From assembly GCF_900445235.1 (NCBI RefSeq), contig NZ_UFSM01000001.1:434001-498000 (forward strand): a stretch of DNA of 64,000 bases. The letters are read 5' to 3'. The notes below the pieces were generated by a model. That model did no database searches and was not told the DNA's origin. It saw nothing but the letters and a program-made list of their open reading frames with translations. Numbering within the stretch: position 1 is the first letter of the stretch; each line of letters starts with the position of its first letter. The stretch is from Aminobacter aminovorans. Lineage in GTDB: Bacteria; Pseudomonadota; Alphaproteobacteria; Rhizobiales; Rhizobiaceae. This document shows positions 34,675 through 42,816 of the stretch, in pieces. A program made the translations under genes and the position numbers.

Positions 34675-37134
34675 GTGACAAGACAACGCGACATCAGATC
34701 AAAGTTCCAGCTCCTTGGGCTGCTATGGCCCTTCATCGCCGTTGTCCTGATCCAGACCGTCATTGCCGGTGCCAGCCTCTATACGCTGTCGGCCGTGCGT
34801 GCCTACGCCGCCGGCGAAAGCGCATGGTCAAAAGGCCACAAGGACGCGATCTATTATCTGACGCTCTATGCCGATTCCGGCGATGCGGCGTATTTCGAAC
34901 GGTTTCGAAATGCCATCGCGGTGCCGCTGGCAGACCGCGATGCCCGGCTGGCGATGGAAAAGCCGCTGCTCGACTATGACGCGGCCTATGACGGCTTCAT
35001 TCGCGGCGGCAACCATCCCAATGACAATCCCGGCCTGATCTGGCTGTTCAAGAACTTCCGCCACGTGCCCTATCTGTCCAACGCGGTCGACCGCTGGATC
35101 GACGCCGATCCGAAGATCCTGGAGATCGCCGCGCTTGGCGAGGCCATGCATGACGGCATCTCGACCGACAAGGCCTCCGAGCAACAGCTGGCTGCGTGGA
35201 AAGACGACATCCATCGCCTGCACGAGGAAACGGCACCGCTGGCCGAGGCCTTCTCCGTCTCGCTCGGGCGCGGGTCGCGCGACATCACCGTGCTGCTGCT
35301 CTGCGTCAATGTGGTGACGGCGGCGGCGCTGATCCTGCTGGCGATGCGGCGCACCGGCAATCTTCTCGAACAGCGCCGGGCCTTCGAAAGCGCCTTGAAC
35401 GCCGAGCGCGAACGCGCCCAGATCACGCTGGCCTCGATCGGCCAGGCCGTCGTTGCGACCGATGCCGACGGCCGACTCGACTACATGAACGAGGCGGCCG
35501 AGACGATGCTGGACTGGCATGGCGCCAGTGCCAAGGGCAAGCCGCTCGACCAGTTGTTCCGGCTGGTCAGCGAGGAGAGCGACGAAGAAGACGATGGCTT
35601 CATCGCACGCGTGCTTGCAGGCGAGGCGATCGGCGGCAGCGGCGTACCGCAGCAGCTGATGCGGCCGGACCTTTCGAGCGTCGCAGTGTCGCTGGTGGCG
35701 GCACCGCTCTATGTCGACGGCAAGGTGGCGGGCGCTGTCCTGGTGTTCCATGACCGCACCAAGGAACAGGAATTCATGGCGCAGCTGTCGTGGCAGGCGA
35801 CCCATGACACGCTGACCTCGCTGGCCAACCGCCGCGAATTCGAGGCGCGGCTGAACGCGTCGCTCGCAGCCCTGGCCAAGCGCCCGGCGGTGCACGCGCT
35901 GATGTATCTCGACCTCGACCAGTTCAAGATCGTCAACGACACCTGCGGCCATGCGGCCGGCGACGAGCTGTTGCGCAAGGTCTCGGCAGCACTGCACGGC
36001 CAGTTGCGCCCAACCGACCTTCTGGCGCGACTGGGCGGCGACGAATTCGGCATCCTGCTGGAGAACTGCCCGGAGGAGCTCGCAGCCGACACCGCCGAGG
36101 GCCTGCGCAAGTCCGTCGACGAGCTGAACTTCGTCTGGGCCGGGCGCGCCTTCAAGATCAGCGTCAGCATCGGCGTCGTCGGCATGTCGGACGCCAGCAT
36201 GACGCTGGAAGAGATTCTGCGCAGCGTCGACGTCGCCTGCTATATGGCCAAGGAACGTGGCCGCAACCGCATCCAGATCCAGCAGATCGGCGACATGGAG
36301 GTGGAGCAGCGGCTGAGCGAGATGGCCTGGGTGCAGCGCCTGCGCGAAGCGCTGGAGCAGAACCGTTTCCGCATCTTTGCCCAGGAGATCGTGCCGCTGC
36401 ATGGTGATGCCGCGGTCGGCGCTCATATCGAACTGCTGGTCCGGCTGGCGGACGCCGAGGGCAAGCTGATCGCACCCGGCGAATTCATTCCGGCGGCCGA
36501 GCGCTACGGACTGATGCCGCTGATCGACCGCTGGATGGTGCGCCAGGCCTTCGGCATCCTGGCCAGGCAGAGTGCTGATTCGACGCCGATCACGACCTGC
36601 GCCATCAACCTGTCGGGCACGAGCTTCGGCGACGACAGCTTCGCCGACTTCGTGCTGGAGCAGTTCGCCCGCACCGGCATTTCGCCTGATACGATCTGCT
36701 TCGAGATCACCGAGACCAGCGCGATCGCCGACCTCGACCGGGCGGCACGCTTCATCACCACGCTGCAGGAGCATGGTTGCCGCTTCTCGCTCGACGATTT
36801 CGGCTCCGGAATGTCGTCGTTCAGCTATCTCAAAGCCCTGCCCGTCGACTACCTCAAGATCGACGGCGGCTTCGTCAAGGACATGCTGGTCGACCGCATC
36901 GACCGCGCCATGGTCGAGATGATCCAGCATATCGGGGAGGTGACCGGCAAGCGCACCATCGCCGAATTCGTCGAGAACGACGACATCGCCAGGGTGCTGC
37001 GCGATATCGGCGTCGACTATGCGCAAGGCTTTGGCATCGCCAGGCCGCGACCATTCGGCGAGCACTATGTCGGCATCAAGAGCCGCAGCTTCGAAGCGAG
37101 AATCGATACGCCCGACGTGGCGCTGGCGAGCTGA
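34675..37134 (+). CDS. Membrane diguanylate cyclase/phosphodiesterase with PAS, GGDEF and EAL domains
   Basis: The protein is about 819 residues: TM1 (FQLLGLLWPFIAVVLIQTVI), a periplasmic sensing region, TM2 (DITVLLLCVNVVTAAALILL), a PAS-like segment (ITLASIGQAVVATDADGRLD), GGDEF near residue 453 (RLGGDEFGIL) and EAL from about residue 580. The EAL motif is ELL (HIELLVRL), with DDFGSG, NLSGTSF, LKIDGGFVKDM and EFVEN present. The GGDEF signature predicts c-di-GMP synthesis and the retained Glu and Asp predict hydrolysis. The start is uncertain: GTG at 34675 is the last in-frame codon before TM1, and the frame is open further upstream. Confidence 0.82.
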   Translation: MTRQRDIRSKFQLLGLLWPFIAVVLIQTVIAGASLYTLSAVRAYAAGESAWSKGHKDAIYYLTLYADSGDAAYFERFRNAIAVPLADRDARLAMEKPLLDYDAAYDGFIRGGNHPNDNPGLIWLFKNFRHVPYLSNAVDRWIDADPKILEIAALGEAMHDGISTDKASEQQLAAWKDDIHRLHEETAPLAEAFSVSLGRGSRDITVLLLCVNVVTAAALILLAMRRTGNLLEQRRAFESALNAERERAQITLASIGQAVVATDADGRLDYMNEAAETMLDWHGASAKGKPLDQLFRLVSEESDEEDDGFIARVLAGEAIGGSGVPQQLMRPDLSSVAVSLVAAPLYVDGKVAGAVLVFHDRTKEQEFMAQLSWQATHDTLTSLANRREFEARLNASLAALAKRPAVHALMYLDLDQFKIVNDTCGHAAGDELLRKVSAALHGQLRPTDLLARLGGDEFGILLENCPEELAADTAEGLRKSVDELNFVWAGRAFKISVSIGVVGMSDASMTLEEILRSVDVACYMAKERGRNRIQIQQIGDMEVEQRLSEMAWVQRLREALEQNRFRIFAQEIVPLHGDAAVGAHIELLVRLADAEGKLIAPGEFIPAAERYGLMPLIDRWMVRQAFGILARQSADSTPITTCAINLSGTSFGDDSFADFVLEQFARTGISPDTICFEITETSAIADLDRAARFITTLQEHGCRFSLDDFGSGMSSFSYLKALPVDYLKIDGGFVKDMLVDRIDRAMVEMIQHIGEVTGKRTIAEFVENDDIARVLRDIGVDYAQGFGIARPRPFGEHYVGIKSRSFEARIDTPDVALAS

Positions 37135-37226
37135 TCCGGCTTGCTTGCCGAACGGGCAAAGCGGCGCGACAATGCCCGCGCATCGTGCCGACATGGGGAA
37201 GCTGAAATACCAGGACTGTCGCCGGC

Positions 37227-37511
37227 ATGGCCGTCTTTGCGACCGCTTTTGGACTTACGACGCAGGCGCATGCGTCGATCCCGCTGCTCAATGCCACTTG
37301 CCCCGGCGCGATCGAGGTCCACGCCGACGCGGGCGGGCCGGTCTACATCAACGGCAAGGAAGGCACGCTGAAGAAATTCAACAACACCTACTTCGAGATC
37401 AAGGGCGTCGGGGTGACGATCTCGCTGAGCATCAACCCTGATGGCTCGCCCAGCGTTTCCTATAGCGGCAAGGGCGGCGCCAACGGCATCTGCACCGTCA
37501 AGGCGAGCTGA
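37227..37511 (+). CDS. Small secreted protein of unknown function
   Basis: The 94-residue product starts MAVFATAFGLTTQAHA, a short signal cleaved after AHA. The mature part is beta-rich with two Cys (NATCPGAIEVHADAGGPVYI near the N-terminus and GANGICTVKAS at the end) likely disulfide-bonded in the periplasm. A stop codon lies just upstream in frame, so ATG 37227 is the only reasonable start. It is convergent with an aldo/keto reductase gene, only three bases away. No family was recognised. Confidence 0.6.
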   Translation: MAVFATAFGLTTQAHASIPLLNATCPGAIEVHADAGGPVYINGKEGTLKKFNNTYFEIKGVGVTISLSINPDGSPSVSYSGKGGANGICTVKAS

Positions 37512-37514
37512 GGC

Positions 37515-38360
37515 TCAGATCATTTCCAATGGACGCTTGCGGACCGGTGGCGGGAAAAGGCCGTCGAGCTCAGCCAGGTCGTGTGCCGTCAGTGCGATGT
37601 CGCGCGCGGCGGCGTTTTGACTGACATGTTCGAGGCGTGTCGCCTTGGGAATGGCGACGACGCCTGGTTGCGCCATGACCCAGGCGAGCGCAATCTGCGC
37701 TGCGGTCGCGTCATGGCGGACAGCGATGCCGGCGAGGCCCTTGTTGCCGGCGAGCGCGCCCTGCTCCACCGGTGAATAGGCCATGACGGGCAAGCCGCGC
37801 TCACGGCTCCATGGCAGGAGGTCGAACTCGATGCCACGCCGGGTGAGATTGTAAAGTACCTGGTTGGACTGGGCATTGCCGCCCCTGGACAGTCGGCTCA
37901 TCTCTTCCATGTCATCGGCATCGAAATTGCTGACGCCCCAGTGGCGAATCTTGCCCGACTGGCGCAGCTCCTCGAAGACGGCGATGGTTTCCGACAGCGG
38001 CACGCCGCCGCGCCAGTGCAGCAGGTAGAGGTCGATCCGGTCCGTGTGCATGCGCTTGAGGCTCGCCTCGCAAGCGCGGATGACGCCATTGCGCGAAGCG
38101 TTGGACGGCAGCACCTTGGAGACGAGGAACACCTCGTCGCGGCGCCCGGCAATGGCCTCGCCCACCACCTTTTCCGCACCGCCGCTGCCATACATTTCGG
38201 CGGTGTCGATCAAGGTGACGCCAAGATCGAGCCCAAGCCGAAGTGCGGCGACCTCGTCGGCGACGCGGCTGCGGTCCTCGCCCATCATCCAGGTGCCCTG
38301 TCCGAGGGTCGGCACGGCTTCGCCCGAGGGCAGCGTCGTGGTTGCGGACGGTGAAGTCAT
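37515..38360 (-). CDS. Aldo/keto reductase
   Basis: The 281-residue product has the AKR TIM-barrel hallmarks: [20 protein letters not shown] (catalytic Asp and Tyr), [12 protein letters not shown] (Lys), [20 protein letters not shown] (His) and the NADPH-binding [16 protein letters not shown]. It reduces carbonyls with NADPH in the cytoplasm. It closes against the small secreted gene and starts with [20 protein letters not shown]. Substrate unknown. Confidence 0.88.
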   Translation of the reverse strand: MTSPSATTTLPSGEAVPTLGQGTWMMGEDRSRVADEVAALRLGLDLGVTLIDTAEMYGSGGAEKVVGEAIAGRRDEVFLVSKVLPSNASRNGVIRACEASLKRMHTDRIDLYLLHWRGGVPLSETIAVFEELRQSGKIRHWGVSNFDADDMEEMSRLSRGGNAQSNQVLYNLTRRGIEFDLLPWSRERGLPVMAYSPVEQGALAGNKGLAGIAVRHDATAAQIALAWVMAQPGVVAIPKATRLEHVSQNAAARDIALTAHDLAELDGLFPPPVRKRPLEMI

Positions 38361-38539
38361 GGCGGTCTCCTCGGTGGTTTGTGTCAGCTTACCGCACCGG
38401 GGCCCGTTGGCTACAGCGTCGACGATGCGCGTCTTTTCACGCCGCTTTGCAGGATGACGAACGATGCCGCTCAGTTACGGAAACAAAGCCGATACGTCCG
38501 TCTTCGGCAAGTGTCTCAGGCACGCTGGATGTCACGGAT

Positions 38540-38866
38540 ATGGCCGTCCGCATGCGCTTGTGGGTCGCGGCCAAGGTCACTGTCGATGTGGGAATCCGGG
38601 CGTTCGCGGAAGCGCTGGCCGTCGGCGCGACGATGAACCACATCGGCGGCAGCCGCTACGCAATCGGCTTCGGAGATACAGAAACCAAGGAAGCCTATAC
38701 GCTGTTCAACGCTTGTGCCTCGTACAAGTTCAACAGGAACGGCGCGGCGTTCATGAACATCGAGAACCTGACCAACGTGGCCTACAGCCCGGCTGTGTCA
38801 GGTGAAATGGGCGAGAAGACCGGGCGTGGGCGGACCATCACCGTGGGGCTGACGACCCAGTTCTGA
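38540..38866 (+). pseudogene. C-terminal remnant of a TonB-dependent (haem-type) outer-membrane receptor
   Basis: About 108 residues remain, ending with the classic receptor tail: AYTLFNACASYKFNRNGAAF, IENLTNVAYSPAVSGE, GRGRTITVGLTTQF with a terminal Phe needed for outer membrane insertion. This pattern matches haemoglobin/haem receptors such as BhuA/HmuR. The remaining 500-600 residues, signal and plug are absent. Upstream sequence in this frame (before about 38540) is unrelated. It cannot make a functional barrel. Confidence 0.7.
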
Positions 38867-38880
38867 GGGCGCTCACCTGT

Positions 38881-38914
38881 CGGCGAGGAGCGGGTCGTCA
38901 GCTGCTCCTCGCCG
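38881..38914. terminator. Strong stem-loop between the receptor remnant and copA unit
   Basis: CGGCGAGGAGC (38881-38891) pairs perfectly with GCTCCTCGCCG (38904-38914) across a 12-base loop. TGCTTTT follows nearby on the plus strand. It lies between convergent units and is probably a bidirectional terminator. Confidence 0.7.
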
Positions 38915-38938
38915 TACTGTGCTTTTAGCATGGCCGAC

Positions 38939-39016
38939 TTAGACCGGTGCCGTCTCAAGCAGGACGGCCACCAGCATTCCAGCCGCCATCAGGGCGAGCA
39001 CGATCTTTCTCAGCAT
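38939..39016 (-). CDS. Tiny hydrophobic peptide (25 residues) downstream of copA
   Basis: An ATG at 39016 opens a 25-residue frame starting MLRKIVLALMAAGMLVAVLL and ending in TAPV before TAA. It has basic residues near the start followed by one continuous hydrophobic helix, the pattern of a single-pass inner membrane micropeptide. AAGGACG lies about five bases before the ATG. The gap to the copA stop is 28 bases on the same strand, and the terminator hairpin follows, so it is likely the last gene of the copper unit. No homologue was recognised. Confidence 0.5.
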   Translation of the reverse strand: MLRKIVLALMAAGMLVAVLLETAPV

Positions 39017-39044
39017 TCAAACGTCCTTTTTGATGACGAGGGCC

Positions 39045-41531
39045 TCAGAGCTTGATCGCCCTGAGCCGCAGCGCGTTGGCAATGACCGACACCGACGACA
39101 GGCTCATCGCGGCGGCGGCAATCATCGGCGACAGGAGCACGCCGAGGACCGGATATAGGACGCCCGCGGCCACGGGAACACCCAACACGTTGTAGACGAA
39201 GGCAAAGAACAGGTTTTCCTTGATATTTCGGATTGTGCCCCGGGCCAGCTTGCGGGCCCGGACGATGCCGCCGAGGTCGCCCTTGACCAGCGTGATGCCG
39301 GCACTTTCCATGGCGACGTCGGCGCCGGTGCCCATGGCGATGCCGACATCGGCGGCAGCAAGGGCAGGTGCGTCGTTGACGCCGTCGCCGGCCATGGCGA
39401 CGCCCTGTCCCCGGGCACGCAATTCGTCGACCAGCGCCTTCTTGCTTTCCGGCAGCATGTCGGCGCGAACCTCGTCGATGCCGAGCTTTTCGGCGACGGC
39501 CCTGGCGGTGCGGGCGTTGTCGCCCGTTGCCATGATGATCCTGAGGCCGAGGTCGTGCAACTCGCGGATGGCGGCGGCAGCCGACGCCTTGATCGGATCA
39601 GCGACGGCAACGATGCCGGCCGGCTTGCCGTCGATGGCAACGAACATCGCCGTCTTGCCGTCGCCGCGCAGCGTGTCGGCGCGGGAAGCAAGTTCGGCGA
39701 GATCAAGGCCGAGATCGGCCATCATGGCGGCGTTGCCGAGCGCCACCTTGCGGCCGGAGACGGTGCCCGAAACACCCTTGCCGGTGATCGATTCGAAATC
39801 CTGCGCATCTGGAACGGTGACGCCGCGCTTGGCCGCACCGTCGACGATGGCCTCGGCGAGCGGATGCTCCGACCCTTTTTCGAGGCCGGCGGCAAGCGAC
39901 AACAGGTCGTCGCTGGCTGTGCCGTCTACGGCGACCACGTCGGTCAGCTGCGGCCGGCCTTCGGTCAGCGTGCCTGTCTTGTCGACGATCAGCGTGTCGA
40001 CCTTGGCAAAGCGCTCCAGCGCCTCGGCATCCTTGATCAGCACGCCGGCCTGAGCGCCACGTCCGGTGGCGGTCATGACCGACATCGGCGTCGCAAGGCC
40101 AAGCGCGCAGGGACAGGCGATGATCAGCACCGACACCGCCGAGACGGTGGCGAAGATCATGCTCGGTTCGGGGCCGAAGATTGCCCAGACGACGAAGGCA
40201 ACGATGGCAATGAGCACCACCGCCGGCACGAAGTAGAACGAGACCCGGTCGGCGAGGCCCTGGATGGGCGCGCGGCTGCGCTGTGCCTTGGCAACCATGT
40301 CGACGATCTGCGACAGCACCGTGTCGGCACCGACCTTGTCGGCACGCATGATCAGCGACCCGTTCTTGTTGAGCGTACCGCCGGTGACACGTTCGCCCTC
40401 GACCTTTTCGACCGGCACCGGTTCGCCCGTGATCATCGATTCGTCGACCGAGGAGCGGCCCTCGAGCACGATGCCGTCGACAGGAACGGCGTCGCCAGGG
40501 CGGATGCGCAGGCGGTCACCGCTGACCACGTCTTCCAGCGGCACCTCGGCTTCAGAACCGTCGTCAGTTATGCGGCGCGCCGTCTTGGGCGCAAGGTCGA
40601 GAAGGGCGCGTATGGCCGAGCCGGTGCGCTCGCGCGCCCTGAGCTCCAGCACCTGGCCGAGGAAGACCAATGCGACGATGACGCTGGCCGCCTCGAAATA
40701 GACCGGAACCGAGCCGCCATGGCCGCGGAACTGGTGCGGGAACAGGTCGGGGAACAGAGTGGCGACGACCGAAAAGAGATAGGCCGCGCCGACGCCGACG
40801 GAGATCAGTGTCCACATGTTGGGGCTTCGGTTGCGGAACGAATCCAGGCCGCGATGGAAGAAGGGCAGTGCTGCCCAGAGCACGACTGGCGTTGCCAGGA
40901 AAAGCTCGAGCAATGTGGCGAGCGGCTCGCCGATCCAGTCGCGCACCGGCAAGCCGACCATCGGCCCCATCGCGATGACCAGGAGCGGAACGGAGAATGC
41001 CGCGCTGACCCAGAAGCGCCGGGTGAAATCGACGAGCTCGGGATTGGGACCGTCGTCGGCGGACGGCATCATCGGCTCCAGCGCCATGCCGCAGATCGGG
41101 CAGGAGCCGGGCTTGTCCCTGACGATCTCCGGATGCATCGGGCAGGTATATTGCGAGCCCTTGGGCGCGGGTGCCGCGGCCGGCCTGCCGGAGAGATATT
41201 TTGCCGGCTCGGCGGTGAACTTTCCCTCGCAGGACGACGAGCAGAAATAGTAGCCGGCATCTTCATGCTTGAGAAAGTGTTTGGCGGTGTCGCGGGCGAC
41301 CTCCATGCCGCAGACCGGGTCATTGGCGCTCACATATGTGTCGGGCGCCGCCTGGAACTTGTCACGACACGAAGCACTGCAGAAATGAAACAGGCGGCCT
41401 TGATGTTCGAGCGACGGTTTGCCGGCTGCAGGGTCGACGGTCATGCCGCAGACGGGGTCGCGAACCACCTTTTCGGCGGCGAGTTCGCGACCGTGATGGG
41501 CATGACCGGCATGATCTTCGGTGTGTTTCAT
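39045..41531 (-). CDS. copA: Copper-translocating P-type ATPase with two YHS domains
   Basis: The 828-residue product has, in order, a His-rich start ([17 protein letters not shown]), two YHS-type metal modules ([13 protein letters not shown] and [12 protein letters not shown], each with FHFCS/YYFCS), a heavy-metal-binding segment ([20 protein letters not shown]), then a P1B ATPase core. The core shows CPC ([12 protein letters not shown] near residue 474), DKTGTLT (near 519), [10 protein letters not shown] and [14 protein letters not shown]. These features fit a Cu(I) exporter. The usual HMA (CxxC) domains are replaced by YHS modules. The ATG at 41531 is preferred over an upstream reading-through. 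A MerR-type promoter precedes it. Confidence 0.92.
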   Translation of the reverse strand: MKHTEDHAGHAHHGRELAAEKVVRDPVCGMTVDPAAGKPSLEHQGRLFHFCSASCRDKFQAAPDTYVSANDPVCGMEVARDTAKHFLKHEDAGYYFCSSSCEGKFTAEPAKYLSGRPAAAPAPKGSQYTCPMHPEIVRDKPGSCPICGMALEPMMPSADDGPNPELVDFTRRFWVSAAFSVPLLVIAMGPMVGLPVRDWIGEPLATLLELFLATPVVLWAALPFFHRGLDSFRNRSPNMWTLISVGVGAAYLFSVVATLFPDLFPHQFRGHGGSVPVYFEAASVIVALVFLGQVLELRARERTGSAIRALLDLAPKTARRITDDGSEAEVPLEDVVSGDRLRIRPGDAVPVDGIVLEGRSSVDESMITGEPVPVEKVEGERVTGGTLNKNGSLIMRADKVGADTVLSQIVDMVAKAQRSRAPIQGLADRVSFYFVPAVVLIAIVAFVVWAIFGPEPSMIFATVSAVSVLIIACPCALGLATPMSVMTATGRGAQAGVLIKDAEALERFAKVDTLIVDKTGTLTEGRPQLTDVVAVDGTASDDLLSLAAGLEKGSEHPLAEAIVDGAAKRGVTVPDAQDFESITGKGVSGTVSGRKVALGNAAMMADLGLDLAELASRADTLRGDGKTAMFVAIDGKPAGIVAVADPIKASAAAAIRELHDLGLRIIMATGDNARTARAVAEKLGIDEVRADMLPESKKALVDELRARGQGVAMAGDGVNDAPALAAADVGIAMGTGADVAMESAGITLVKGDLGGIVRARKLARGTIRNIKENLFFAFVYNVLGVPVAAGVLYPVLGVLLSPMIAAAAMSLSSVSVIANALRLRAIKL

Positions 41532-41568
41532 CTGAAAAAATCCAGTATATGCAGCGGTACGAGCCAGC

Positions 41569-41599
41569 AAGGTAGACGTTCCACCTGCTGGAAGGTCAA
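41569..41599 (-). promoter_or_regulatory. CueR/MerR-type promoter of copA
   Basis: On the minus strand TTGACC (41594-41599) and TACCTT (41569-41574) are 19 bases apart, the long spacing typical of MerR-family promoters. Within it TTCCA-GCAGG-TGGAA is a perfect 5-base-arm dyad, matching the CueR operator type (ACCTTCC...GGAA). It lies 37 bases before the copA start. No MerR/CueR gene is within the window. Confidence 0.75.
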
Positions 41600-41666
41600 G
41601 GCTTCCACGGGATGGAATGCCGTCCGGCTGCGCTATGCCGGGACGGCTTACGTGAGTAGATGCAGC

Positions 41667-42734
41667 ATGACTGAAGCAGCCGTAACCAGCACGACGTCCC
41701 TGCCCGGCCAGGTCGTGGTGAATGTCCATTGCTGCCACTTCTGGCAGGACATGCCGCCGCGCCGCGCCGTCGAAACGTATGTCGCGCCTTGGGCGCGGGC
41801 ATGCGGCATCGCCATCGAATATTGCGACGAGCTTGATAAGGCCGACCTCGTGTTGATCGGGCCTTTCGCGCCCAAGAACCAGAATGTCGCCGGCACCCGC
41901 ATGCCCGACGTAGCGGCCGGCGACTATGAGCGCGTCTTCCTGACGGGGGAGAACGCGACACCGCTGATGGACCATTGCGAATGGGCGCTGGCCTTCGACT
42001 ACGAGGCCGATATCGGCAACGAGCGCTACATGCGCTACCCGCTTTATGTCTGGAGCAGCGGCGGCGATTCGATCCTGCACTGGCTGGCGGGACTGCCGTC
42101 CGAAACGCCTGAACAGCGCGCGGCCCGGCCGCACTTCTGCGCCTTCATCTACGGCAACAAGCGCGCCAAGCTCCGCCGCTGGCTGTTCCGGGGGCTGTCC
42201 CTCTACCGCAGGGTCGACGCGCCCGGGCGGGTGCAGCGCAATTGTGCCCCAATCGGCAACTCCCGCGACGACAAGCTGGCGTTCCTCAGGAAGAGGCGCT
42301 TCACCATCGCCTTCGAAAACAGCAGCGCGGCGGGCTACACCACCGAGAAGCTCGTCGATGCGATGCTCGCCGGCAGCGTGCCGATCTACTGGGGCAACCC
42401 GCGGGTCGCCGAAGACTTCGACGAGCGCTGCTTCATCAACTGGCATGCCCATGAGAAGCGCATCTGCGACAGACTTGCATTCGGCTGGCAGCCGCTGGCG
42501 CGGTCACATTTCATGCGCAAGTTGGCGACGCCGCTGACGCTGATTTCGGTGGCGCGGCGCACGGTCGCGGCCGACCGTAACCCGGCCCTCTTCGAGGCGT
42601 TCTTCGCGCAAAGCCCGCTGACGGAGAACTCGCGAAAATTCCTTAACGAGACGGCGATCGCCGGGCGCTGGGAAAAGATCCTGCAGGCGGCACAAGCGCG
42701 GGCCATGGCCAAGCAAGGCATTGCTGCCGGTTGA
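41667..42734 (+). CDS. GT10 family glycosyltransferase (alpha-1,3-fucosyltransferase-like)
   Basis: The 355-residue product carries the GT10 donor-binding block [18 protein letters not shown] near residue 212, continuing [36 protein letters not shown] and [14 protein letters not shown] fit the N-terminal half. GT10 enzymes transfer fucose (or a related sugar) from GDP-sugar to surface glycans. No signal or membrane segment is evident. ATG 41667 is chosen; ribosome site is weak. It sits between copA and glnD, not in a polysaccharide cluster. Confidence 0.82.
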   Translation: MTEAAVTSTTSLPGQVVVNVHCCHFWQDMPPRRAVETYVAPWARACGIAIEYCDELDKADLVLIGPFAPKNQNVAGTRMPDVAAGDYERVFLTGENATPLMDHCEWALAFDYEADIGNERYMRYPLYVWSSGGDSILHWLAGLPSETPEQRAARPHFCAFIYGNKRAKLRRWLFRGLSLYRRVDAPGRVQRNCAPIGNSRDDKLAFLRKRRFTIAFENSSAAGYTTEKLVDAMLAGSVPIYWGNPRVAEDFDERCFINWHAHEKRICDRLAFGWQPLARSHFMRKLATPLTLISVARRTVAADRNPALFEAFFAQSPLTENSRKFLNETAIAGRWEKILQAAQARAMAKQGIAAG

Positions 42735-42816
42735 GCGGCGCCCCGATCTCGGCCATACCCATGGCAGACAATTCGCGCTATAGACGCCGCCACAAGGGCG
42801 AGGCCAGCCGAGGCAG

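Noticed and set aside
34828..37194. A 788-codon open frame opposite the GGDEF-EAL gene
   Set aside because: Shadow frame with no recognisable domain, while the GGDEF and EAL motifs fix the coding strand.
39555..41666. N-terminal 700-codon extension in frame with the GT10 gene
   Set aside because: It runs antisense through copA; only the part from 41667 matches a glycosyltransferase.
41532..42452. N-terminal extension of copA on the minus strand
   Set aside because: It is antisense to the GT10 gene. The His-rich [11 protein letters not shown] start and the MerR-type promoter fix the start at 41531.
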